Positions 46,101 through 56,563 of a DNA stretch of 64,000 nucleotides are shown in pieces. The position numbers and the translations under genes are program-made. A model generated the notes under the pieces. It was not told the origin of the DNA and searched no databases. It was given only the letters and a program-made list of their open reading frames with translations. Location: the NCBI GenBank assembly GCA_001600055.1, contig BCIV01000006.1, positions 744,001 to 808,000 on the forward strand, given 5' to 3'. This stretch comes from Filobasidium wieringae. Its lineage: Eukaryota; Basidiomycota; Tremellomycetes; Filobasidiales; Filobasidiaceae. Numbering within the stretch: the first letter of the stretch is position 1; every line of letters starts with the position of its first letter.

Positions 46101-48185
46101 GCGCTGAACAAGCTGGACAGGTCGATTCCTGGCAGATCGCTCGACAGCTCGCTTCCGTCCAGGCGGGTAGGGTTCGTCATGTAGTCGCAAGACGTTCGCT
46201 CATGGCAAAGGAAGCTCACAAAAAGGCGATCAAGGCTTTACAGGAAGAGTGGAAGCGATTGGACGACGAATGGCAAGAGCAAAGGATCATTCTCGAGGAA
46301 GAAAATGAGCAGTTGAGGAAGATGGCAGAAGCGGCTGCTGTTCCGCCTACACCTGCTCCAGACAAGGACGCTCGACCTGCTCCGAGGAATAGAAGAAGAG
46401 GCGCTCCCGACGTGGAACAACAGATGCTCGGTATCCACGATGGCGATGAGGCTGGACTCGAGCGCATCTTGCAGGCCATCAGACAAGCGGAAGAAGCCGA
46501 TCCTATCGCCCGAGCCAGAAAAACAGAAGCTGTCATTCCCGATATGATCATGGATCCTGCTGGATATACCATCTTTTACGACGACAATTCGTCCTTGGTG
46601 CAAAACCCGCTCGAGTTTTACGACATGGAACGCAAAACGTCTCTCCCTTGGACCGAGGAAGAAGACGTCGAGTTTCGAAAGCTTTACACACAGTTTCCTA
46701 AGCGATTCGGCGAGATCGCTGACCGTTTACCAGGCCGATCTTTCCATGAATGCGTGGATCATTATTACCTTGCCAAGAAGGTAAAGGCGTTCAAAGAACC
46801 AGCAAGAGGCGCAGCTAGGCAATACAAGGAAGTCTCGATATCGTCTATCGTAAACAGTAGGAATACCATCACTACCCCTCGCACGAGACTGGTCGGCATG
46901 GTCAGGACGAACAAGACCGCTTTGGTCTCGGAACCCGCTGTAGAGACTCCGTCGAGACCAGTTGATCCACCGATCCCAACAACGTCCCGCAAACCAGCAA
47001 AACGAAAGACGGAAGAACCGGAAAGACCAATCAGTATCGCGCCCGCTCCTGCAAAGGAAGAAGCTCCTACTCCTGCCCCTGTCAAAGTGAGGAAGAAACC
47101 TGGACCGAAGCCGGGAACAAAGAGAAAGACGGCAGCCTCTGTGGCCTCAGCAACCGCTCAAGGCGACCCTAACGGGCCTGCTCAAGCCGGAGAGCCTTCG
47201 ACTCCCGCTACAGGCAAGAAGAAGAGAGTCGCAAAACCTCGATCGAAGAAAGCCGCCGAGCCTGCGCCTGAACAAGATGCGGAAGGATCACAAAGGATGG
47301 TTCCGCAAACACCGCTCGAAGACCGGTCTAGAGAAAACATGGTACCAGGTGGTCTTGACAATACGCCTACATCTCTCGTAAGTCTCATTTGGTTTACGAC
47401 AGTTGGTCAAGAGCTGAACAACTCACGTCTTTCCGTAGGGTCCCAACCAATTCCAAACCCCAACTCCTACGCTAACTTATCCGCATCAAAACTCTTTCCG
47501 ACCTGGTCCTCAAGTGGGAAGCTGGTCAGACTACCGTCAACTTGACGCTGGGCCCTCACATTCTCCCGCTCCTCCTCCCGCTCCGACCCAACCATACTTG
47601 CCGTCCATTCGCAACTTCCTGACTCCAAATCATCCACAAAAACATTCGATTTTCGATCGCGGCCAAACTCCGCAACCATTATACGGCAACCACCCTTCCG
47701 GATCTATGCCAGGGCTGTTCGTGCAAACCCCGTCAAATTCTACCTATTCGAATCTACCGGAATCACAGATGGATCATCGGCAGTCCACGTTTCCCATTCT
47801 GCCACCTACTCCTCTCGTGCGTCAAGACCCGCTGAAGAAGGAGACATCTGCTCCTCCGCAGTTATACAGGCGAAGCAATATCAATGATCTACTAAATGCT
47901 AGTAGTGAACCTGACGCAGGTCGGGCCATGTCTGAATCTGTCACAACGATTCCCTTAGGAAACGATGCTGAGTCACGACCGTCCACACAATTCGCTCGAC
48001 CAACGTTGGCGAACATGACCAGAGCTCGATCGGTTTCCTCCGATGCCACAGAAGATGACGGGCGGTTAGCTGAACAGAGCCAGCGCATGGAGGAACAGAC
48101 AGATTCGATAAGGTTAGGAAGAGATGAGCGCTCGTTCCCGATCACGTCGAAAGATTACGGAAGGTCTCTGCCCTTTCAACAATGA
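43120..48185 (+). CDS. SNT1: SANT-domain corepressor, Snt1/N-CoR-like
   Basis: Likely scaffold of a Set3/HDAC-type corepressor complex in the nucleus. Three exons: 43120-43131 (only MSNP), 43205-47377 and 47439-48185, giving 1643 residues. The first 900 residues are disordered, Pro/Gly/Ser/Arg-rich with RGRGRGR repeats. A helical stretch (about 1000-1080) with RRSLMAKEAHKKAIKALQEE resembles the region before SANT1 in N-CoR. A SANT/Myb domain near residue 1150 reads LPWTEEEDVEFRKLYTQFPK and FGEIADRLPGRSFHECVDHY, ending YLAKK. A second SANT domain is not evident. After it come basic AT-hook-like KKPGPKPGTKRK and a Pro-rich tail. The call rests on the SANT domain plus overall layout. Confidence 0.8.
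44288..44343 (+). repeat. Coding hexamer repeats (Gly-Pro)n then (Ala-Ser)n
   Basis: GGTCCC-type units followed directly by GCTTCT/GCTTCA units inside the SNT1-like gene, translating to alternating Gly-Pro and Ala-Ser. A similar GATGCG run at 45200-45227 encodes alternating Asp-Ala. Length polymorphism is likely. Confidence 0.8.
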
Positions 48186-48590
48186 AGCACGGTATCAAAT
48201 CAAGCATATAGCAGAAAAGTTGTATCCTCTCGAACCCACAAACCCATAGCATTGTACAGACCCGCCCGTCGGTCGGCGATCGGCTATCCCACTTGCCCAC
48301 ATGAGTGAATCGCGATTACTCCCGCGTCCGGTCCGAGGACCACAAAGCTCGGTTGTATGGTTGTCCCGCAAACTGCCGCTTGGTGCCCCGCGGTTTGAAT
48401 CCGGGCCCCACCTGATTTGACTTGGCTGGGCGTTCACGGAACTAGATTGTTGGATGACGGTCCGAATTTGGTTGAGCACTTGACCAAGCCAAGAACCTCA
48501 GCCTCATATATAAAGAGCACGACGGCTTGCACTATGGATCGACACCGACGTCTCTAGTTTGACAGCATTGAAATTACACCCAATTCCACT
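48186..48590. promoter_or_regulatory. MFS transporter promoter with TATA box
   Basis: 405 bp between two plus-strand genes. A clear TATATAAAG (48507-48515) lies 76 bp before the start codon, the best TATA box in the window, consistent with a regulated transporter gene. A tRNA B-box-like stretch near 48392 lacks a cloverleaf. Confidence 0.6.
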
Positions 48591-50410
48591 ATGGCCACTA
48601 CACAACACTGGGACTCCGCGTCTATCGACGACAAGAAGCACGACACTCTTCACCAAGAGTATCTCGATGGTGAGAGGGGACCGCAGACTGATGCCTTCAT
48701 CGTCACCCCCGAAGACGTGAGTAACTCTTTCGTGTGAATCGAACGAGGTCGATGCTGATCCGTCTGGTATCCTAGGACAAACGAGTCTGCCGACTAATCG
48801 ACAAACGTTTACTGCCTATCCTCGTCTGGGTATACTTCCTCCAGATTCTGGACAAGTACTTGCTCGGTCTCGCAGCCGTCTGGGGACTTCAGAAAGATGC
48901 TGGGTTACACGGAACTCAATATTCTACCATGGCCTCGATGAACGCTATTGGTAAGCCGCTGGTGCTGCGACCCATGGTTTCGAACTAGAGCTGATCCGCT
49001 CCCTCATTACAGCTCAATTGATCTGGCTCCCCGTATCCTCCTATTTCCTTGTTCGATTCCCCGCAAAGGAGTTTATGGCAGTCCTTGTTCTCGGTTGGGG
49101 AGCAGCTTTGCTCGGAATGGGTTTCTCCAAGTCGTTTGCTGCGCTCTCGGCTACCCGATTCATGTTGGGTCTTTTCGAGGCCGCCTGTTTGCCCTTGTTT
49201 GCCATGATCACTTCTCAATGGTACCGAAGGCAGGAGCAGCCCTTGCGAGGTGAGTCGATTCACTTGAGCTTCTGATCACCTCATCTGACCGGTTCCCATT
49301 GAAAAGTTGCGATGTGGTACGGTACCAATGGACTGGCTACCATTTTCGGATCCCTCATGTCGTTTGGAATCGGTCACGTCCATTCCCCACACATCAAGTC
49401 CTGGCAGCTGGTTTTCATCCTTCCTGCCTGTCTCACCATTCTAACCGCTCCTGTCATCTACTTCGTCGTACCCTCTTCCATTGAGAAGGCCAAGTGGCTT
49501 AACGAGCACGACAAGGCCGTCGCATACGAGAGGGTCAGGTTCAACCAGACTGGAACTGGTTCTTCCGAATACAAGTTGCCTCAGGTCTGGGAGGCTCTCT
49601 GGGATCCTAAGAGTTGGATCATGATTGCGACTTCCGTCTTGCTTAACGCTGGTGCCAACGTTACTGGAACTGTGAGTTGGCATGCATAGCTGATGCGTTG
49701 CCATGTCGAGAAATCTAACCTGACCCCTTGGTTATCAGTTCGGAGGTTTGCTCATCAAGGGTCTCGTCAACGGAGATAACTACAAGGCCTCTCTTCTCAA
49801 CACTCCCTTCGGTGCCGTTCAATTACTTGTCATCGTCTGTCTTGCCTACCTCGCCACAAGGTTCCGTCAAAAAGGTCTCTTCTTGGCCCTCATCTGTTTA
49901 CCCGTGGTCGCCGGTTCTACCATCCTCTATGTCAGCGGGCGTACCAAAGCTGATACCGCTAAGAACTTGGTTGGCTACTACTTGCTCGGGTTCATCTTCG
50001 CTGGAAACCCTCTTATTGTATCCTGGTTGATTGGCAACACTGGAGGTTCCACCAAGAAGGCCGTCGTCATGGTTCTCTACAACATCGGATCTAGTGCCGG
50101 TAACATCGTCGGACCATACCTATTCTCTTCCAAGGAGGCGCCATACTACCACAGCGGTCTTCGTATCGTACTCGGAGTCTTCTGCGCCTTGTTCGCATTG
50201 GTGTGCATTCAGATCTTCATGTTGATCACCGCCAACAAGCTGAAGGCCAAGAAGCGAGTAGAGCTCGGAATGGAGGCTGTTGTTGTCGACAGGAGTATGA
50301 TGACCAAGGCCGAAGAGGATGCTGCCGGAGCCGTCGAACACGTCGAGGGAGAGCTCGAGCAGGACGATATGACCGACATCAAGAACCCTCGATTCGTTTA
50401 CGTCTTGTAG
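48591..50410 (+). CDS. MFS transporter, anion:cation symporter family (allantoate permease-like)
   Basis: Twelve-helix major facilitator of the fungal ACS family (Dal5/Tna1/Vht1 relatives), which import organic anions such as allantoate, nicotinate or other vitamins with protons at the plasma membrane. Five exons (48591-48716, 48776-48950, 49013-49249, 49307-49671, 49739-50410) give 524 residues. Signature text: LLPILVWVYFLQILDKYLLG in helix 1, WGLQKDAGLHGTQYS, RFMLGLFEAACLPLFAMITS and QWYRRQEQPLR in the A-motif region, then the second half LLIKGLVNGDNYKASLLNTP, and GNPLIVSWLIGNTGGSTKKA in helix 10-11. The codon choice is strongly biased toward C-ending codons, suggesting high expression when induced. 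The substrate is not predictable from sequence. Confidence 0.9.
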
Positions 50411-51089
50411 AGAGATCGAAAATAGGCTGGATAGGACTCGACTCTGAGAGGACGACCGATTGTAACAGAATACCAAATGTACGAAGCTAGCATGAAAAGA
50501 TTGTCTCGTCCCACTCCAAAGCTCGGATGCTTTCTGCATGCGGCTTGTCGCACTTGCCCTGTCACAGCGAACCTGTGTGACCAAACCTTTATAACGCAAG
50601 CCTCGGCTGTTCGAACTTTAGTTTAACTATGGCTATTGTCCAAGTTATAAATGTTTCAGACAACAATCTCGCAAGTGGCTCATTGGTTCCGGACCAACAC
50701 AGTTGCATTAGATATGATCGCCCTGGCTGCTTATCATTCATAGTTCTCACTTAGCGAGCTCTTGGGAGCCAGTTACCGAAAGGTCCTGAGCTTTTTGACC
50801 TTTTGAAACGCACTCACCGCCCCTGGTAGGTCTGGTAGACCACTTTTTTGCCCCAAAACGGCTCAAAACGCTTGTTGAAAAGCATGAAAAGGCTGTGTTT
50901 CGTTTGTATTGCAGGCCCCGGATCGATGCACAGGCCGCACATTCTTTTTGCCCACAGTTCTTCTTAGCGAAAGATGACGAATGGTTCAGCCCGTCAACTA
51001 TCGATCGTGATCGATCCACACCCACCAAGCAACTGCTCGATGGTCGATACTAAGTTGAATCTTCCAGATAATCGATCAAACAAAACTTC
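50411..51089. other. Intergenic with hairpin and T-run
   Basis: 679 bp between plus-strand genes. GGTCT/AGACC with a three-base loop (50829-50841) is followed two bases later by six T (50844-50849). No tRNA or other known RNA was recognised upstream, and no protein gene. Confidence 0.4.
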
Positions 51090-52274
51090 ATGGTCAGTAC
51101 GCCTTCAGCTGCGGTGAATTTCGGCGTTTTGGGGCTAAATCAATCAGCTTGATAGCCACCACGAACACGACAAGCCACAGGAAACTTACCACCATCGGCT
51201 TTGAAACGTAAAGCTAAAGATGAGGAGGAAGACGTAGATCCAGATTACAGGGCTTTATCGAGAAAACAGAGGAGAGCTATCGATGCTGCTTACGACCAGG
51301 CCTCTGGTTCTAGTGAAGGATCTGGGAAACGGAGAAAAGTCGAGGACGACTCTTCGGGGAACGGTGGAGGCTTCATGAATGATGTTACAGGAGGCGGTGG
51401 ATTTATGATGGATGAATCTGCGGGAGGTGGTGGATTCATGGGAGGAGGCGATGACTTCATGATGGAAGGAGGGTTCTTTACGGAGAATGCCAACGAACCC
51501 ATCGCTCAACCCACATCGCATCTGTACGAAACTCCTGCCGTAGATGGGATCCTGTTCTCTGCTTTACCGGGTGTCATGGAATCCCTAGGCCTACCTTGGG
51601 ACGAAGACGTATTAGCGGGATTTCAAGGGGTTAGCACGTCGGTCAATCAGGCGGGAGAGGGATACGCAACCAAGCAGGATTTCCGAGCGGTCTGTGCGGC
51701 CATGATGGACCCTGAAGAAGACCCTATGAGCGAGGATGATGACGAAAATGACGAAGATACTTATGCAGGGGAACAAGCGGTTGATGAAGAAATGGAAGGC
51801 AGCGATGCTTCTTCCCCCCTCTCCGATGCGTCCGGTGACGAGTTCAACACATCGGGTTCGAAATCTAAAACCCAATCCCGGAAGAAGACGCAATCGGGAA
51901 AGAAGAGCAACCAAGACCTGCGGCTAGACCCGGGCTCAAGCCAGGTCAAGTTGTCGAGGGAGCAGAGGGATTGGATAACTATGATGTGGAACACCATGTT
52001 TGAGGGGACTCAACCGTCTATCATCGCACAACATGGGCCGAGAGTATTGGGAAAAGAACAGGTTAGGAGATGGGCCGATATGATGGATCAGGCTTGGAGC
52101 GATGTCGAGGTGAGCTTCTTCAAGGATAGACTAGATATTCGACCGTCAAATAATTCGGAGACCCTATAGATTGCTGAGATGATCGAGGTATTTTCGACAA
52201 TACCTGGAAAGAGAGGATTGAGTTATGACGATTTCACCACAGTACTCATTCGAGCTGGTCTCGTCCAATTCTGA
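51090..52274 (+). CDS. Unassigned protein with GGGGFM repeats and EF-hand-like C-terminus
   Basis: Three exons: 51090-51092 (the ATG alone), 51156-52109 and 52170-52274, giving 353 residues. The spliced start MPPRTRQATGNLPPSALKRK is basic and could bind nucleic acid or act as a nuclear signal. Residues about 50-105 repeat a GGGFM/GGGGFM unit four times. A helix pair with SALPGVMESLGLPWDEDVLA and an acidic linker (EDPMSEDDDENDEDTYAGEQ) foll​ow. The C-terminus, from LSREQRDWITMMWNTMFEG to STIPGKRGLSYDDFTTVLIR, has the helix-loop-helix pattern of a degenerate EF-hand pair without clear calcium ligands. A centrin-like or Rad33-like role is possible but not shown. Confidence 0.72.
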
Positions 52275-52432
52275 CCGCATAAGTGAAACAAATCTGACTC
52301 TCCTAATCGAGGGTATCATTGGTAGAAAGAGCGATGGGTCGTTATGTACATTGGTTGTAATCCCATAATACAATTGCTGAGAAGGTCGTCGAAACAAGTA
52401 TTGTCGTTAAGGTCGTCAAATCTAGGCTCGTT

Positions 52433-52952
52433 TCAGTTCGGATCTTGTAGTACTACGAGGAGGTAGTTCTCATCTAAATGAGAGGGAACAGATCTCAGGT
52501 TAGTGAGCTGTCGGTTGCACGGACGAGGAAGAGCAACTTACCAGGCGAGATGATAAGTTCGTGCTTCTTCGTCCGTATACGAAGGAATTTGAGAGCGTCC
52601 TGGTACCGTCAGACAGACAGACAGTTAGCTTTTCTTTTAAAGTTCTTCGGCGATTGCAGGGAGGCTCACCCCTTCTTCAGCTTCCTCCACGCCCTTCATC
52701 ACGCTCTCGACCATCCCCATCACGACCTGAGCATAAGCTTTCCCCTTCTCCGCTTCGAAAGCCGAACCGCTTTGTCTAACAATCCCGCCTGCTCTAGTAA
52801 GAACCATTATGCCCATGACATTCTTGTAGGCTGATAGACGGGAGAGGGTTGCTTCGATCTCGGAGGAGGGGTGGGTTGCGATTGTCGTCTGTGTAGACCG
52901 TTCGGTTCAGCTACCTTATCTTCGACACATAGCCAGCATATCGCCTTACCAT
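52433..52952 (-). CDS. Dynein light chain, roadblock/LC7 type
   Basis: Small dimeric light chain of cytoplasmic dynein that binds the intermediate chain. Four exons (52950-52952 with the ATG only, 52670-52888, 52542-52599, 52433-52473) give 106 residues, close to the usual 95-105. Text: SSEIEATLSRLSAYKNVMGI, then helix 2 with AYAQVVMGMVESVMKG, and the strongly conserved strand pair FLRIRTKKHELIISP and DENYLLVVLQDPN. This strand pair matches DYNLRB proteins far better than LAMTOR or MglB-type relatives. The short ORFs hide the gene because it is cut by three introns; one intron holds a CAGA repeat (about 52610-52623). Confidence 0.9.
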
Positions 52953-53360
52953 GATACTTGGGGAGGACTGGTGTTGAGTGAAAACAGACTGGACAATCGA
53001 TTGCTAGTGTGTTGCCGGTCTTATCTCCAGCTCGAAGTATACGAATAGCTCAATCATCGCTACGAGGGCTTATGATCACCGATCAGCCGGGAAAAGTACC
53101 TGTAAATTCCTGGGAATCGCGAATTCTGGCTTAAAATCATACCTTTCCGCATAAAAAGTCCCAAATTGTGTCAAAAGAGACTGACTTCAAACCTCCGGAT
53201 TCCAGTCCAAGCATGATCTACTCGCACTGTCCCATTCAACCTCGAGGTCTTCTCTTACATCCATCTTATACCTTTCCAAGTCTATCTCGATACCACATAT
53301 AAAGTACTGTATTGTGCTCCAAATAATGATATAGCCGAAGGTACCTAAATATTCCGCAAG
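52953..53360. promoter_or_regulatory. Divergent promoter roadblock / NPR3
   Basis: 408 bp between the two start codons. A TATAAAG (53298-53304) stands 57 bp before the NPR3 start. No repeat or RNA gene seen. Confidence 0.45.
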
Positions 53361-56120
53361 ATGGACAAGATCAACCTACTAGCGATCATCTTAGTGACCT
53401 CGTCCATGAGCGACGGGTCCAACTTGGTCTTTAGATACCCTCCCAATCCTCAAACGGCTGAAAGGCTATCGAGACCTGTCTATGGCAAGAGGGGAGTTCA
53501 AGACGGAGGTTTCTCTATAGCTTCAAAGGCGGATAGGCATATGAATACTGTCGCTATAGAAACCGGATTATCAGACGCAGCCCATTGGGTTTATCGGAAT
53601 AAGAAAGGGGAGGCTTATGATAGCGAAGACAGTCTAGACGACCAGTACACTAGCGCATTATGGCAGCCTTTGCATGTTACCGGGAGTGAAGTGGAACCGG
53701 TCAGACAAAGAAGACAAGCTCCAAGAAGGCCAGAAATCCCTGCTCCTGCTGCATCGACCAGTAACAACCCAGACCTGACCTCAAATCAAGTAAAACAGAG
53801 CAGTAGCGGAAATTCTTTCAATCTGCAAGATTGGGAGACAATACTAGGTTACGATCGAGATTTCCTAAATTCTATCCTTACCCCTTCTCGGGTCTCGTGC
53901 AATAAACGTTTCGAATTGGTCATAGACGACCTCGCCTTCATAGGACACCCAGTATGCGCTGATGAATCCGGAAAATGGGTTATGCCGTACGAAGATGATG
54001 AAACAGAGAAAGAGCCAGAGAGGGGAAGAGGAAGAGAGCTGGATCGACCTTCTTCCAGGAATATGAGACGGTTCGGTCAAACGCCTCAAGAACTCACTCC
54101 AGTGAACGAACACTCCTCTTTGGACGATGCTTCCATTCATTCGTCTACCAGTACCTATGTGTCCGATGATGAACCACAAAATGCATCCAACTCCGCCGGA
54201 GAACAGGGTCAGCCAAGCTCGCAATTATCGTTCTTCCACTTAGTCCTGGTCCTGGACAAACCAGATCCTGAACTGGATTACGATTCGCCGGGGACCGTCT
54301 ACGAAATGCTTTGGAGGGAAGTAGCGTTCAAATGGACTGCCGCCGCTTTTGACCAGCAAATCAAGAGCGATTGGGTTGGGAAAGAGTGTCTGAAATTGAG
54401 TAAGATCAGGGAAAATGCGACCAGTCAATGTGAGATATCCGCAGGTATAAGCACGGGTTTTATCGTTGGTCAGTCAGCTGACTAGATAATTTTACACAGT
54501 AATCCCTCTTAAGCAAGCTCAAACAGAAGCTTTCGCAACATCGCCGTTAGCCAAAAGTCTTCGCGAGCTATACGATGGGCTGCGCGATATGATTCCTATT
54601 CAACTTACCGTAGGAGAGATACCCATCGATATAGCTCTTCCTATACCCCACCCTAGGGTGGCTGAGGAATGGACAAGATGGGGCGATGAATCCGAGATAT
54701 CCGAGTCGGAATCGGATCTATCTGATCTCGATTTATTGCATGCGGATGATATGGAATCCATCTCAACCGAGGAAGACGATGATGATAATGAAGTGATCGT
54801 GAGACCGACAAATTTCCGGAGAGATCCAGCATTTGATTTCAAGCCGTGGAAAACGCTCCTTCCTTTGGAGTTCATTCACAATCTTAGAGAGCCTCCTGCA
54901 GAATTGGATGACGAAGCGCTACTACGGTACCGGCAAATCAGCCAGAGCTCGATGGAGGTATCTGAGTTTGTGCGGAGGTTCTTGCAGAGTCTTGATCCCA
55001 CAGTGCCGTAAGCGTATTTTAGATCTTCCCTCAGCAGTTTTGTACTCAAAGCGAGTTCAACCGTCATTCTAGGTTGTATGAAATCGCCGCATACCTCGAG
55101 ATGGACTTGGAAAGCGAAGTCTACCCGCTGGCTCGCTATTTGATCCAGATCCGTAAAGTCAAGCTTATCGATGTCGTTAGGAAGAGCTTGAGGAACGTGT
55201 TCATTCCAGAATCGACTACCGGAAAATCGTGAGCTATTGCCTTTTCCATCTGAGCTTACTTCACTTCTAGCAGCTGATTTATCACACGTCAGGATTCCGA
55301 TTATTTGTGCAGGTTGGGCCAAAGAGTTCCCTAGTTTACCTTCTTGGCCGACGTTCATTTCGCGGATATCTGCTGCCCCACAACCATATCGGCGCCTGAT
55401 ACCTCAGTTCAATGGCGAAATCGTGCTTTCAGACCGAGAAGAGTATACAAGGGCGCTGTACTGGTTAATCTCGCACGATTTGGTCGTACAAGCACATGAC
55501 CATGTCAAGATAGTAGCTACCAAAGCGACCAAGCAGAAAGCGCGCAAAGAGTTGGACCGGGAAAGAACGTTGAAGCGTCTAGCGAAAGAGAGAGACCCGA
55601 CGGGAAGACGCGCATCTGTACCGGAGAGCTTGATGGGGGACCGCAGCAAGGTGGCCAATGAGACGGAGTCGATTGTGGAGACCGCTTCAACGGAAGACAG
55701 CCTTGACATTTCGGAGGAAGATTTCGATGAGAGCAAATTAGGTGAAGAGTTCCTGAACGATCCTCAGGAATCGTTCATTCATAAACCCAAGAAGCCTTCT
55801 TCGGCGGAGAACCGATGCTTAAAGATCATAATGCGCGATAAGGATCTTGAGTGGCAACGCAGATTCGCGCAGTACGTGTCATGTAGAAATCCAGCTTACG
55901 TATTCTCATTGTCGGCTTCCTTCTCCAGATGCTTGACCTGCTTCGATGGGAAAATGACGCTCGACGCGATGCAGTATGAAACCGGTCTTCGGAGAAACTA
56001 TATACGCGATTTATTGACCGTCTTCAAGGAAGATGTAAGTGCCATCAGTAAATAGCCGTCACAACTGCCAGATCTGACTTCGATATCTTGGCATAGCTCG
56101 TCGTGTTTCTTCATCCTTGA
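53361..56120 (+). CDS. NPR3: Nitrogen permease regulator 3 (GATOR1/SEACIT subunit)
   Basis: Subunit of the GATOR1 complex (Npr2-Npr3-Iml1), which inhibits TORC1 through the Rag/Gtr GTPases at the vacuole when amino acids are scarce. Six exons (53361-54429, 54500-55007, 55073-55228, 55293-55871, 55929-56034, 56097-56120). The N-terminal longin-type start is LLAIILVTSSMSDGSNLVFR and the family core NKRFELVIDDLAFIGHPVC; the second half has PLARYLIQIRKVKLIDVVRK, ALYWLISHDLVVQAHDHVKI and the end VFKEDLVVFLHP. Long acidic or basic inserts separate the folded parts. The last exon codes only LVVFLHP, so a simple frame scan ends the protein too early. Confidence 0.9.
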
Positions 56121-56563
56121 TGTATCCAATACACTTGTAGATTCACTGAGACTTGCGTTATAATATTGCATAACGTCGAATGCGCCCACCACAATCCTGG
56201 GACTCAAGCGACAGGTGTCTTTTAACCATTGCTTGTGATAAAAATATCATATAACGTTTGTCATTCAGATGACCTATCTACACCCAAATAAAGCGGATAG
56301 GGCGTAGTTGCCAGGATGAAGGGAAACTCCAGCAAATTTCGCAGAAGTTGTTTTGGAGAAGCAACTTGTTCGAATTCAGCGACTAAAACGAATCTGACTA
56401 ACACTTCCAAGAGAGGAAAAGGAGGATGAAATGAACTATTCTGTCTGGGTGGTGAGGGGTCTGCGATGAGAACGTCGCCTTGAACCGGGTCAAGATGCTG
56501 GGTATTGCATGTACTTTTGGCATAATTCTCAATCCTTAGTATTTAGATACAGTGTTTGTCCGC
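56121..56563. other. Convergent 3' spacer NPR3 / CWC27
   Basis: 443 bp between two gene ends. No gene, RNA or repeat seen. Confidence 0.4.

Noticed and set aside
48340..48415. tRNA-like stretch with an A-box-like GCTCGGTTGTATGG and a B-box-like GGTTTGAATCC
   Set aside because: No 5' partner for the CCCCACC 3' arm, a mismatch in the T stem and no sensible anticodon arm, so no cloverleaf forms.
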